DNA of 64,000 nt, from the NCBI RefSeq assembly GCF_003314975.1, contig NZ_QNRF01000012.1, positions 1 through 64,000 on the forward strand, in the 5' to 3' direction. Both the position numbers and the translations under genes were made by a program. The DNA comes from Marinomonas aquiplantarum (GTDB lineage Bacteria; Pseudomonadota; Gammaproteobacteria; Pseudomonadales; Marinomonadaceae). Below are positions 7,977 through 16,662 of this stretch, one piece after another. A model generated the notes under the pieces. That model ran no database searches and was not told where the DNA came from. It was given only the letters and a program-made list of their open reading frames with translations. Position 1 is the first letter of the stretch; the number at the start of each line of letters is the position of its first letter.

Positions 7977-9746
7977 TTAACGCGCAAAGCTTGTTTCATT
8001 TAGTACTTCTACCGACTCGTGACCAGACTCAATGGCCTGATAGAAAGCACTTGCTCTTGGCAAAATATGATCACAATAAAAGACCACTGACTGACACCAA
8101 GATTGTTTTTGTTGATTGCCCATTTGCGCATCTTGCTGACTTGCCGCCAGGGCTTTGATTTGCAACCAAGCGCCAACGACATAACCCATTAACATCATAT
8201 AAGCATAGGCGGAACCTGTACCTAACGTACTGTCTTTTTGCATTGCAGCTAAACAAAAATCGGTCGCTTGTTTAGCTTGTTCTAAGGCATTCTCTAATTT
8301 TTCTAGCGGCGCATTAAAATTGTCTGCTTTCCATTGGTCTAAATCAGCTCCCATCTCAGCCAACAAATCCTGCATAGCAGCGCCTTTATCGGCATAAAGT
8401 TTACGTCCAATCAAATCGATGGCCTGGATACCATTAGTGCCTTCATAAATCGGTAAGATTCGAGCGTCACGAGCATGTTGTGCGACCCCTGTTTCTTCAA
8501 TGAAACCCATGCCACCATGTACTTGAATAGCTAAGGAAGTGATTTCTTGAGCTTGCTCAGTGATCCAGCCTTTTACGATTGGTGTGTAAAGTGCTGTTCT
8601 TGCAACCGCTTTTTGCTTCACCTCACCATCGGCAATATGGGAAAGATCATTCTCAACGGCTGCCACATAAACTAATGAGCGCATTGCGTCGATTTGCGAC
8701 TTCATTGTCATCAACATGCGCAGTACATCTGGATGCTCGATAATAGCTGCTTTTCCAGAACGATCAGCTTTCATACCTTGTTTACGCTCTTTGGCATAAG
8801 CTAAAGCTTGCTGATAAGCGCGCTCTGCAATCGCCAGACCTTGCAATCCAACACCTTGGCGAGCATTGTTCATCATAGTGAACATGGCTTTTAGCCCCTG
8901 ATGCTTTTCACCAACTAGGTAACCCAATGCCCCTTCGTTCTCACCAAAGCTCATCACACAAGTAGGTGATGCATGAATACCCAATTTATGTTCTACAGAC
9001 ACGACTTGCACGTCGTTGCGCTGTGAAGGCTCTCCCGCGTCATCTAACAAGAACTTCGGTGCTAAGAATAAAGAAATGCCTTTGACGCCCTCTGGCGCGT
9101 CAGGTAGACGAGCTAACACCAAATGAATGATGTTATCGCTCATTTGGTGATCACCCCATGTAATGTAGATTTTTTGGCCTTTAATACGGTAAGCATCACC
9201 ATCTGGTATCGCTTTACAAGCAATAGCCGCAAGATCAGAGCCAGCAGATGGCTCAGTCAGGTTCATGGTGCCGGCCCACTCACCACTAAGCATTTTGGGG
9301 AGGTATTGCGACTTTAATTCATCACTGGCGTGATGACTGATGGCTTCGATCGCCCCGTGACTTAATAGAGGACAAAGAGAAAAAGCTAAGTTCGCAGATT
9401 GCACGCCTTCGTTTACGGCCGTAGCAATGAAGGATGGTAGCCCTTGACCACCGTATTCTGGATCACCAGATAAGCCAACCCAGCCGCCATCGGTATAGGC
9501 TTTGAAAGCTTCTTTAAAACCTTTCGCTTCAATTACTTCACCATTCTCAACTCTTGAACCTTCACTGTCACCACTGGCATTAATTGGCGCAATAACTTGT
9601 TCAGAAAGTTTTCCGGCTTCGCCTAAAATGGCTTCAAGCAGTTCTTGATCAACAGGCTCTTCTAGATAAGGCGACAACTTGTTGATGTCGGCAATTGAAA
9701 GTAGGCTAAATAAAATGTCATTTACAGGATATTGGTAGTCGCTCAT
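7977..9746 (-). CDS. acyl-CoA dehydrogenase of the 600-residue (FadE/DmdC-like) group
   Basis: FAD-dependent acyl-CoA dehydrogenase introducing a 2,3 double bond and donating electrons to ETF. The 589 residues show the N-terminal helical domain, TEPSAGSDLAAI and ITWGDHQ in the middle beta domain, MFTMMNNARQGVGLQG, and the C-terminal signature GGMGFIEETGVAQHARDARI followed by PIYEGTNGIQAIDLIGRKL. The extra C-terminal domain is typical of a group that includes long-chain enzymes and the methylmercaptopropionyl-CoA dehydrogenase DmdC. In a marine organism DMSP breakdown is a possibility, but no other dmd gene is present here, so the chain-length or substrate is undecided. It is followed by ETF-QO, its electron acceptor partner, and preceded by an AraC-type regulator. 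Confidence 0.9.
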   Translation of the reverse strand: MSDYQYPVNDILFSLLSIADINKLSPYLEEPVDQELLEAILGEAGKLSEQVIAPINASGDSEGSRVENGEVIEAKGFKEAFKAYTDGGWVGLSGDPEYGGQGLPSFIATAVNEGVQSANLAFSLCPLLSHGAIEAISHHASDELKSQYLPKMLSGEWAGTMNLTEPSAGSDLAAIACKAIPDGDAYRIKGQKIYITWGDHQMSDNIIHLVLARLPDAPEGVKGISLFLAPKFLLDDAGEPSQRNDVQVVSVEHKLGIHASPTCVMSFGENEGALGYLVGEKHQGLKAMFTMMNNARQGVGLQGLAIAERAYQQALAYAKERKQGMKADRSGKAAIIEHPDVLRMLMTMKSQIDAMRSLVYVAAVENDLSHIADGEVKQKAVARTALYTPIVKGWITEQAQEITSLAIQVHGGMGFIEETGVAQHARDARILPIYEGTNGIQAIDLIGRKLYADKGAAMQDLLAEMGADLDQWKADNFNAPLEKLENALEQAKQATDFCLAAMQKDSTLGTGSAYAYMMLMGYVVGAWLQIKALAASQQDAQMGNQQKQSWCQSVVFYCDHILPRASAFYQAIESGHESVEVLNETSFAR

Positions 9747-9759
9747 TTTTTTATTCTCC

Positions 9760-9791
9760 GGTATAGGTTATCCGAGCGGATATATACCTAT
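9760..9791 (-). promoter_or_regulatory. dyad-rich operator candidate before the acyl-CoA dehydrogenase
   Basis: TATCCG-AG-CGGATA (9769-9782) is a perfect dyad flanked by GGTATA (9760-9765) and TATACC (9783-9788), itself a second inverted pair slightly off-centre. It sits 14-45 bp upstream of the start codon, where a repressor or activator of the operon could act. Whether the AraC-type protein encoded upstream binds it is inference. Confidence 0.45.
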
Positions 9792-9877
9792 AGAATGGAA
9801 AAAGAACGACGATTCCTCAATAACATTTCAAACCTATATTTCTAACAAATACATTCACAATGTTATTAAGGTATTAC

Positions 9878-10969
9878 TCAGACCTTGTTATCAGGGCGTT
9901 TCATATCCTTACCGAACTTTAAATATTCCTCACTTTTTCGGTATTCACCAGGTGTCATGCCTGTCCATTTCTTAAATGAACGGAAAAAAGCACTGGGTTC
10001 ATCAAAGCCCATCAAGGCAGCAATATCATTAATGCTTAACTGAGGCGCATTCATGTAGGTAATCGCCGCCTCCTTACGACACTCATCTTTGATCTGTTGA
10101 TAAGAGGTTTTTTCATCATTTAATCGGCGGCGCAAAGTAGAAACACTCATGTTTAGACCGCTGGCCACTTCTTCCGCACTTGGCATCTCTCGAGAAAAGT
10201 CTTTCCCTAACATTGCCATCACCTGCGACTTCAAACTGTTGTCATTCTCAACCATCACCAATAACTGATATGGTGCGGTTTTTAAAAAACCTCTGAGACT
10301 GTCTTCGGTTTGGACAATAGGCATATCAAGATAACTGGCAGGAAACACCAGTGCGTTAGCATGCTGATTAAACTTTACTTCTGATTGGAACAAGGTTTTG
10401 TAGTATTCCACATCGTCAGGGCGTTCATTAGTAAAATACGCGGCTTTAAGATTTAAACGACGACCGATTAGCCAGCAAATGAAATGATGCCACATGGACA
10501 GGGTTGTTCTCAGCTGTTCATTAGATTCGGCCAAAACCAAGCTGTCGATGTCTTCATCAGATGAACTTAACGGCCCAAAAGTCACCATAGCAAAGCGACC
10601 TTTTTTGATCAGTACAGGTTTGACGGTTGGACCACGACAAATTTCATAAAAATCACTACAACGATAAAGTGCATGTGCCAAGCTGCGTGCATGAATGATA
10701 CACAAACACATCATGCGAAAAGTCCCATTTGGAATCTTCCCACCACTTAGCATACCGAACGACTCATCCTGCATTAACCACATGATTTTTTGGTATAACA
10801 TACCAAATCGATAAGCAGAGAAAGAATCACTCTGCTCCAGCTCTTCAGCGGTAATTTCTAAGCTTTCTAGCACTGCTTCTCGATCGAGCCCCTGTTTCTC
10901 TACTGCTTTTAGAAGATAGCGAACACTCGACATGGGAACGGAAGCTTTCAATGTTGTCACCTTAATCAA
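9878..10969 (-). CDS. AraC-family transcriptional regulator
   Basis: Up to 363 residues with an N-terminal ligand-binding domain of the arabinose_bd type (MCLCIIHARSLAHALYRCSDFYEI region) and a C-terminal double helix-turn-helix (SAEEVASGLNMSVSTLRRRL, then SINDIAALMGFDEPSAFFRSFKKWTGMTPGEYRK). The first start is a TTG; a TTG six codons later has AAGG at better spacing, and an ATG (MSSVRYLL) lies at codon 13, so the exact N terminus is unsettled. It lies directly upstream of, and in the same direction as, the acyl-CoA dehydrogenase/ETF-QO pair and is the most likely regulator of it. Relatives (OruR/ArgR-like) control catabolic operons; the effector is unknown. Confidence 0.85.
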   Translation of the reverse strand: MIKVTTLKASVPMSSVRYLLKAVEKQGLDREAVLESLEITAEELEQSDSFSAYRFGMLYQKIMWLMQDESFGMLSGGKIPNGTFRMMCLCIIHARSLAHALYRCSDFYEICRGPTVKPVLIKKGRFAMVTFGPLSSSDEDIDSLVLAESNEQLRTTLSMWHHFICWLIGRRLNLKAAYFTNERPDDVEYYKTLFQSEVKFNQHANALVFPASYLDMPIVQTEDSLRGFLKTAPYQLLVMVENDNSLKSQVMAMLGKDFSREMPSAEEVASGLNMSVSTLRRRLNDEKTSYQQIKDECRKEAAITYMNAPQLSINDIAALMGFDEPSAFFRSFKKWTGMTPGEYRKSEEYLKFGKDMKRPDNKV

Positions 10970-11006
10970 TTAAAATTTAATCAATACAAATCAGAAACTT
11001 GGAGCA

Positions 11007-11032
11007 TAAAAAAAGGCTGCAAGGCAGCCTTT
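11007..11032 (-). terminator. terminator after the basic 115-residue protein gene
   Basis: AAAGGCTGC (11012-11020) and GCAGCCTTT (11024-11032) form a 9-bp stem with a three-base loop followed by a T run on the minus strand, 20 bp after the stop codon. Confidence 0.88.
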
Positions 11033-11052
11033 CTAATTCTACATACTTTTGC

Positions 11053-11400
11053 TTAATTTTCTTCTGTAAATGCAGACAAAAGTTCATCTACAGACAAATC
11101 TTCGCGATCAGACTGGACAGATTCAGACACCTTAGTAGGCTCTGACGGCTTTTCTGCCTCAGGCTTAACAAACACAAAACGACGAGGGCGAGTTGCTGGA
11201 ACCGCCTCTTCTTTTTCTGGTAAAAGCCCTAGACGCTCTAATTTCTTATGAGCTTGATCTTTACGCTGCTTTGATTTCTTTGTTGCAAAACGGCGGACAG
11301 AAGATGCCTTACGAGCTTTATTTTGCTCTTTCATCATCTCTTTTGAGCCAGTTTTACCTAACTTTCCACGCATTGAACGTGATTTTTTTACACGAGCCAT
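11053..11400 (-). CDS. hypothetical basic protein
   Basis: 115 residues; I do not recognise a family. The first 55 residues are strongly basic (MARVKKSRSMRGKLGKTGSK, then KARKASSVRRFATKKSKQ) and the last 35 are acidic and Ser-rich, ending LSVDELLSAFTEEN. The basic N terminus would fit RNA or ribosome association, but that is only composition-based inference. There is no signal peptide or membrane segment. It has its own terminator and is flanked by genes on the same strand, so it is probably monocistronic. A ribosome site AGAGAGGAAATT precedes the ATG. Confidence 0.75.
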   Translation of the reverse strand: MARVKKSRSMRGKLGKTGSKEMMKEQNKARKASSVRRFATKKSKQRKDQAHKKLERLGLLPEKEEAVPATRPRRFVFVKPEAEKPSEPTKVSESVQSDREDLSVDELLSAFTEEN

Positions 11401-11460
11401 AATTTCCTCTCTTTAACGCGCGCATTGTAACAGCGATTAAAGTCTAGGTCATCAAGGGGA

Positions 11461-11892
11461 TTAGCAACTTCCTTTAAAAGTGCTATGGCCAACTTTACGG
11501 TGTTTCCCCATCTCGCCAGCCAGCTGACGTATGGCTTTTTTATCATTTTCCGCCAACGCCACATTCAAATCCTCTAAGGTTTTAATTGTGCTATCGATCA
11601 ACTCGACATATTGCTCTGTCTGTTGAGCCAAAGCCTCACCTTCTAAGCCATCCATTTCAAACTGATGTGGATGAGTATTACGAGATTTCTGAAATGAGAC
11701 AATCAACTGATCAACATACTCTGTTGCGGTATCAAAGTCACCAGACTTCACAGCCGATGACATTTGACGCATGTCACTTTTGATGTCCTGCATATAACCA
11801 TGCAAATTTGTATCACCACATGAACCATGTGCCACACTGACAGACGATAACGTCGCCAATAAGATTGCCCCGGCAAGCAAACTTTTTTTCAT
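11461..11892 (-). CDS. cytochrome b562-family periplasmic protein
   Basis: 143 residues with an N-terminal signal peptide (MKKSLLAGAILLATLSSVSV-A) followed by a four-helix bundle-like sequence. The first helix offers the axial Met (HGYMQDIKSDMRQM) and the last the axial His (HRKVGHSTF), which aligns with the terminal His of E. coli cytochrome b562. No CxxCH motif is present, so haem would be non-covalent. Two cysteines, one just after the predicted cleavage site (SCGD) and one at the very C terminus (GSC), could form a disulfide closing the bundle. The electron-transfer partner is unknown. No neighbouring gene suggests one. Confidence 0.78.
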   Translation of the reverse strand: MKKSLLAGAILLATLSSVSVAHGSCGDTNLHGYMQDIKSDMRQMSSAVKSGDFDTATEYVDQLIVSFQKSRNTHPHQFEMDGLEGEALAQQTEQYVELIDSTIKTLEDLNVALAENDKKAIRQLAGEMGKHRKVGHSTFKGSC

Positions 11893-12072
11893 AAAAACAC
11901 CCTTTCAATAGTCACTGTAATTTGGTTTCCACCTTTCCCACACTATTAAAATAGCATTTTCAAAGTAAAAAGCACTAGAGAATCAGAGCAGATTTTCATT
12001 TTACCGCTAAGCTTGCCAGTGGTGGCATCGTTAATGGATACTAGAGGGAATTATAGATTAAGAGATGAATCC

Positions 12073-12366
12073 ATGTATCTGGTCAAATGCTTATGCGCCT
12101 TTTTAATTCTATTAAGTGCAACACAAGCCTATGCAGAATGTCCTGATTGGGATTCCAGAGCCGCCGCAGATAAAGCCGCCGAGAAATACGTCTCAGGAAA
12201 AGCCTTTAAACGCGCCATGGTACTGAAAAAACATTTACCCAGTAAACGTAAAGAGGTCGCCAGCTATATCTATGTTAAAGCGGACGACCTCTACTATACG
12301 GTGTTTTCTTTGATTAATTCAAAGTGCAAAGCGCAAATAATAAAACGCACAAATGGTAAGCACTAA
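12073..12366 (+). CDS. hypothetical secreted protein
   Basis: I start this gene at the ATG at 12073, because the 97-residue product then begins with a clean signal peptide (MYLVKCLCAFLILLSATQAYA, cleaved before ECPDW); the frame can extend 20 codons upstream but that removes the signal. The mature part is about 76 residues, Lys-rich, with two cysteines (ECPDW and NSKCKAQ) that could pair in the periplasm. No family is recognised. It converges on the Lon-like protease gene, with the two 3' ends overlapping by 4 bp, and is divergent from the cytochrome b562-like gene. Confidence 0.68.
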   Translation: MYLVKCLCAFLILLSATQAYAECPDWDSRAAADKAAEKYVSGKAFKRAMVLKKHLPSKRKEVASYIYVKADDLYYTVFSLINSKCKAQIIKRTNGKH

Positions 12367-14798
12367 GCTTTTTTCGTGTTTTCCTCTGCATTTTCTTCGT
12401 CTTCGCCCTCTTCCTCTTCTTCGTCCTCGCCAAGCTTGGCAATTTCTTCCAAACGCTGGATGACTTTGTAAGATAAAGTCCCCTCAGAGTACTCACCATT
12501 TTCATCTGGAACACCCGGCTCAATACCGGTTAACAGGTGCAATGCTTCATCAGCGGACTCAATTGCATATATGTGGAACAAACCTGCCTTGACTGCCTCA
12601 ATAATGTCATCATTTAACATCAAGTTATTGGCATTTGACTTGGGAATAATTACCCCTTGTTTGCCCGTTAATTCCCGTGCTTGACAGACGTTAAAGAAAC
12701 CTTCAATTTTTTCATTCACACCACCAATTGCTTGCACTTCCCCGTATTGGTTCAATGAACCTGTGATGGCCAAATCTTGGCGTAACGGCACCTGAATGAG
12801 TGCAGATAAAAGGCAGCATAATTCAGCCGTTGACGCACTGTCTCCATCCACATAACCATAGCTTTGCTCCATGGCAATAGAAGCTGAGATTTCAAGCGGG
12901 AAACGCTGGGCGTACTTGTTACCTAAGTAACCAGATAGAATCAACACGCCTTTGGAGTGAATATTCTGACCAAGGTTAGACTCGCGCTCAATATCGATAA
13001 TACCTTTACCACCAGGATAAACGGTCGTAGAAATACGTGCTGGGGCACCAAAGCTACTGTCACCTATCTGCATCACGGTTAAGCCATTGATTTTCCCTAC
13101 AGCATAACCATCACTTTCCAGTAACACTGTGCCTTCGATGATTTCTTCGATGATCTTCTCACTAACACGGCCTGTACGATGCTTCTTGGCTTTCAATGCT
13201 CGCTGAATGTGATCGGCATTAATTTCTTCATCCTTGGCCATTTGACGAACAAAATCTGCCTCGCCAAGCAACTCAAAAACATCACCAATTTTCGCCGCCA
13301 TTTCGCGTTGATGCTCCGCAAGACGGCTACTGTATTCAATCAATGCTGCCACACCATCACGAGTAACGTTAGCGTATTCCTCTTTATCTACCCGGTCTTT
13401 CATTAAACGAGCAAACGCGTACTCTGAATCTTTAGTGCGCTTTAAACTGTCATCAAAGTCCACAAGTACACGGAACATTTCTTGGAAATCTGGATCAGCG
13501 TCTTGCAGTAAGTAATAAATATCTCTTGCCCCAATCAACACCACTTTAACCTGCAAAGGCAAATCTTGTGGCGTTAAGGTAGTAGTATTCATCAGTCCCA
13601 TGTCTGAATAAGGGTGCTCAATCTTTAGCGTCTTACTCTTCAGAGCTCGCTTTAAAGCTTCCCATAAATAATGATCCGTTAGCAATTTTTCAGCATCTAA
13701 GATCAAATACCCACCATTCGCGGCGTGCAAACTGCCAGAGCGAATAAGGCGATAACTAGTCACCAACATACCTTGATCACTGCTGTGTTCAACTTGACCA
13801 AATAAATTACGGTAAGTTGGGTGCGGCTCATAAATCACTGGCTGCCCACCGTCTTTTTCGTTTGTCACCGCAATATTAGGCAGATACAAATCTTCGTACA
13901 TTTGTCGACGTCCCACTTCATCACGATTTTCAGAAGCTTTATCGTCTGCCATTTGATCAATAATAGTTTTGTCGAGATCCGCACGCAGAGCAGTAAGATA
14001 CTCCATAACTTGCTCGTGCTCTTTGTAGGTGTCTAGTAGCGGCTGCATTAAGGGATCAAGCGCTTCTTTCACCGTATCTAAATTTAACTGACGCAATAAG
14101 TCATAGGTTTCGCGCTTCCATTGAGGCAAACCTAGTAGTTCTTCGTTAAGTAGGCCTTCTAATGTCGAAACACCTTCCTGAAAAGCGTCACGCTCTTCAT
14201 CAGTCAACGCGGCAAATTCATTTTCTTCCAGCGCCTTTCCTTCTTTCATCGGCGCAAAACTGACCGATGATGCATCACGGAACATGGCGACACCAATTTT
14301 GCCTGACACTCGTTCAACCCGATTAATCGCCGCTTCGTATTTATCATTAAACGCGCGATCTATAATGCTCTTTTGCTGTTGGTAAGTCGGGTTTTCAAAA
14401 GCCGCAGGAAAAGTCGCCATTAAACCGTCAATTAAGCCGCGAATTTCTTTTTCAAACTCAGACGCCATATCCGGCGCAAATTCAATGGCTTTAGGGCGAT
14501 AGCTTTCTGTGAAGTTATTCACGTATACCCATTCCGTTGGTGCAGGTCGACGCTTGGCTTCACTTTTCAAATAGCTCATCACATAAGATGAACGACCGGT
14601 TCCAGAATCCCCCATTGCGTAGATATTGTAACCAGGGCGCTGCATAGCCACACCAAACTGAATCGCCTCTACGGCACGCTCTTGGCCTAGAATGCCGCTC
14701 AGGGGCTCAATGTCTTTTAGGGTTTTAAAAGGTAAGTGATCTGTTGGTACTTTTGCAGCAAGCGCTTGGTAAGGTAAAGCAGTAACCATATTGGACAT
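12363..14798 (-). CDS. Lon-family ATP-dependent protease (LonB/YcbZ-like)
   Basis: AAA+ Ser-Lys protease of the Lon superfamily, longer than E. coli YcbZ and typical of the roughly 800-residue bacterial form. The N-terminal AAA module has Walker A GDSGTGRSSYV around residue 65 and a helical insertion of about 250 residues. ANGGYLILDAEKLL follows in the second ATPase half, and DFQEMFRVLVDFDD is also present. The C-terminal protease domain holds the catalytic Ser in YVDGDSASTAELCC and Lys in GGVNEKIEGFF. The tail is a strikingly acidic stretch of Glu/Asp. I choose the ATG at 14798 (AAGGA nine bases upstream) over the TTG before it. Substrates are unknown. Confidence 0.9.
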   Translation of the reverse strand: MSNMVTALPYQALAAKVPTDHLPFKTLKDIEPLSGILGQERAVEAIQFGVAMQRPGYNIYAMGDSGTGRSSYVMSYLKSEAKRRPAPTEWVYVNNFTESYRPKAIEFAPDMASEFEKEIRGLIDGLMATFPAAFENPTYQQQKSIIDRAFNDKYEAAINRVERVSGKIGVAMFRDASSVSFAPMKEGKALEENEFAALTDEERDAFQEGVSTLEGLLNEELLGLPQWKRETYDLLRQLNLDTVKEALDPLMQPLLDTYKEHEQVMEYLTALRADLDKTIIDQMADDKASENRDEVGRRQMYEDLYLPNIAVTNEKDGGQPVIYEPHPTYRNLFGQVEHSSDQGMLVTSYRLIRSGSLHAANGGYLILDAEKLLTDHYLWEALKRALKSKTLKIEHPYSDMGLMNTTTLTPQDLPLQVKVVLIGARDIYYLLQDADPDFQEMFRVLVDFDDSLKRTKDSEYAFARLMKDRVDKEEYANVTRDGVAALIEYSSRLAEHQREMAAKIGDVFELLGEADFVRQMAKDEEINADHIQRALKAKKHRTGRVSEKIIEEIIEGTVLLESDGYAVGKINGLTVMQIGDSSFGAPARISTTVYPGGKGIIDIERESNLGQNIHSKGVLILSGYLGNKYAQRFPLEISASIAMEQSYGYVDGDSASTAELCCLLSALIQVPLRQDLAITGSLNQYGEVQAIGGVNEKIEGFFNVCQARELTGKQGVIIPKSNANNLMLNDDIIEAVKAGLFHIYAIESADEALHLLTGIEPGVPDENGEYSEGTLSYKVIQRLEEIAKLGEDEEEEEGEDEENAEENTKKA

Positions 14799-14910
14799 CA
14801 ATGAGCTTCCTTATGAGATAACAAGCAATAGCTAACTTGTCATGCCTGGGGTCTGTAAATGATAAATAGGTAAGACTAACACTCAGTTGAGTGACAGTCC
14901 CACAAAAATA

Positions 14911-15717
14911 CTAAACGCTAAGAACTAAGTGCTCATTCATGGGCACTCTGTTAAAGACGCGATGGAAGTTTGCCGCCGTAGCTTCTAATAGCTCTTCATA
15001 ACGAATGCCTTTTAAATCGGCGACATATTGAGCTACCTCGGCGACATATTTCGGCTCATTTTTCTTACCACGGTATGGTACGGGGGCAAGGTAAGGTGAA
15101 TCTGTTTCCACAATCAAAGATTCAAGCGGCAATTTTTGCACTGTTTCTTTTAAATCTTGTGCTGTTTTAAAGGTCACAATGCCTGAGATGGAAATCAGGT
15201 AATTTTCATCAACGGCGGCTTTAGCCATCTCGTAATCTTCCGTAAAGCAATGCAGGACACCCGCAGAATTAGAGTTTCCATGCTGTCGAATCAAGGATAA
15301 GGTATCTTGTTTTGCTTCACGTGTATGCACAATAACTGGCAAACCAAGCTGACCAGCAGCGATCAAATGATGTTTAAAACTGTCTTGCTGCGCCAGGTGA
15401 ATCTCGCTAGATTTTTCATAAAAATAATCTAACCCTGTTTCACCGATAGCCACCACTTTAGGATGCTTAGCCAGTTCAAGCAGACGTTGAGGGTCAGCCA
15501 ATAGTCCCTCAGTTTGCAATGGATGCACACCACAACTGGCAAAAACACCATCACGCTGGGTAAAAGCCAGAATCGTGTCGATTTTATCGAGGTCGACTGA
15601 AATGCTCAGAAGTTGGCGTACGCCCTGTTGGTAAGCCGCATCAATCGCAAGGTCTAAATTATTATCGTAAGGCGCCAAATCTAACATGTCTAAATGGCAA
15701 TGGGTGTCGATCAACAT
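14911..15717 (-). CDS. TatD-family metal-dependent hydrolase (YcfH-like)
   Basis: Amidohydrolase-fold metalloenzyme of the TatD group; family members act as 3'-5' exonucleases on DNA or RNA. Metal ligands are visible: DTHCHLD at the N terminus, GETGLDYF, PVIVHTREA, VLHCFTED and IVETDSPYLAPVP. 268 residues is the family length. It is the last gene of pabC-mltG-tmk-holB-tatD, 7 bp after holB. In many relatives a short PilZ gene lies between holB and tatD; here it is absent. Confidence 0.9.
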   Translation of the reverse strand: MLIDTHCHLDMLDLAPYDNNLDLAIDAAYQQGVRQLLSISVDLDKIDTILAFTQRDGVFASCGVHPLQTEGLLADPQRLLELAKHPKVVAIGETGLDYFYEKSSEIHLAQQDSFKHHLIAAGQLGLPVIVHTREAKQDTLSLIRQHGNSNSAGVLHCFTEDYEMAKAAVDENYLISISGIVTFKTAQDLKETVQKLPLESLIVETDSPYLAPVPYRGKKNEPKYVAEVAQYVADLKGIRYEELLEATAANFHRVFNRVPMNEHLVLSV

Positions 15718-15724
15718 ACAAGAG

Positions 15725-16660
15725 TTACCACTGATTTAATTCGTTTGTTAATTGCATAATGGGGTTTAAATTTGTTTTTTGTAGGGCCAATTTCAAATTT
15801 TGTATTGCCTGATAGCGATCCATTAAGGCTCGAATGCCAATTCGACGAATAAGATTGGCGTAGACCGCCTCCAGTGAAGGGTGCAAGGGGGCACCTGCAG
15901 AATGACACAGTGATTGATGAAGAATGGCGGCTAAACCATTGCAATAATCTTCGATATTTTGACTATCTAGTCCTTTTAGCAACTCTGCCACCTTCATTTC
16001 TTGCTGTAGCAACTGATTCACTTTATCTGGCAAACTTAAAAACAATTCCGTTTTTTGGTTTTTTTCAATCGACAACAAGCGAAAAGGTTGAGTCGTTAAC
16101 CAAAATAAGCGACTCAAATTGGCTTCTGGGTTGTATTGTGCAAGCCAAGCATCCACCTGAGTAATATTAGGCGTCGGCACATTCACCAATAAACAGCGAC
16201 TACGAATAGTCGGTAATAAACTGGTTGATTGTGAACTCGTTAACAAAAAGAAAGTGCGATCAGATGGTTCTTCTAACGCTTTAAGCACAGCGTTCGCAGC
16301 ATTAACGTTCATTGATTGAGCATGACTAATCAGCACCACTTTGGTTTGACCGACTTGTGGTTTCTGTGTGATTTTTTGCACTAGGTTGCGAATTTGGTCA
16401 ACCTTGATTGTGCCCGATTCACCATCTAGCACCCGAAAATCTGGGTGCGTATCTGCCGCCATTAATTGGCAAGAATGACATTGACCACACGCCGCCGCTT
16501 GCTGAGATTCGCACATTAAATCTTTCGCCATCGCAAACGCCAAAGACTCTTGCCCAACACCATCAGCGCCAGTAATCAGTAGCGCATGAGATAAATCCCC
16601 AGACGCCTTGAGACGCTGAATGTGTTGCTGACTTTGTTGCAACCAAGGTGCAATTGACAT
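15725..16660 (-). CDS. holB: DNA polymerase III subunit delta'
   Basis: Clamp-loader subunit of the replicative polymerase. The start at the internal ATG (MSIAPWLQ) has GGGAAG at good spacing and leaves 2 bp after tmk, giving 311 residues. The P-loop region is degenerate (TGADGVGQES with Gln for the usual Lys), as normal for delta', which does not hydrolyse ATP. The zinc site is CGQCHSCQLM with an upstream Cys; the sensor region holds LKALEEPSDRTFFLL, and SLLPTIRSRC provides the arginine-finger motif SRC. Translationally coupled within the pabC-to-tatD operon. Confidence 0.93.
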   Translation of the reverse strand: MSIAPWLQQSQQHIQRLKASGDLSHALLITGADGVGQESLAFAMAKDLMCESQQAAACGQCHSCQLMAADTHPDFRVLDGESGTIKVDQIRNLVQKITQKPQVGQTKVVLISHAQSMNVNAANAVLKALEEPSDRTFFLLTSSQSTSLLPTIRSRCLLVNVPTPNITQVDAWLAQYNPEANLSRLFWLTTQPFRLLSIEKNQKTELFLSLPDKVNQLLQQEMKVAELLKGLDSQNIEDYCNGLAAILHQSLCHSAGAPLHPSLEAVYANLIRRIGIRALMDRYQAIQNLKLALQKTNLNPIMQLTNELNQW

Positions 16661-16662
16661 CT

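Noticed and set aside
14877..14910. Terminator between lon-like gene and tatD from the CACTCA/TGAGTG hairpin
   Set aside because: The stem is six pairs with mismatched extension and no T run, and not enough to call.
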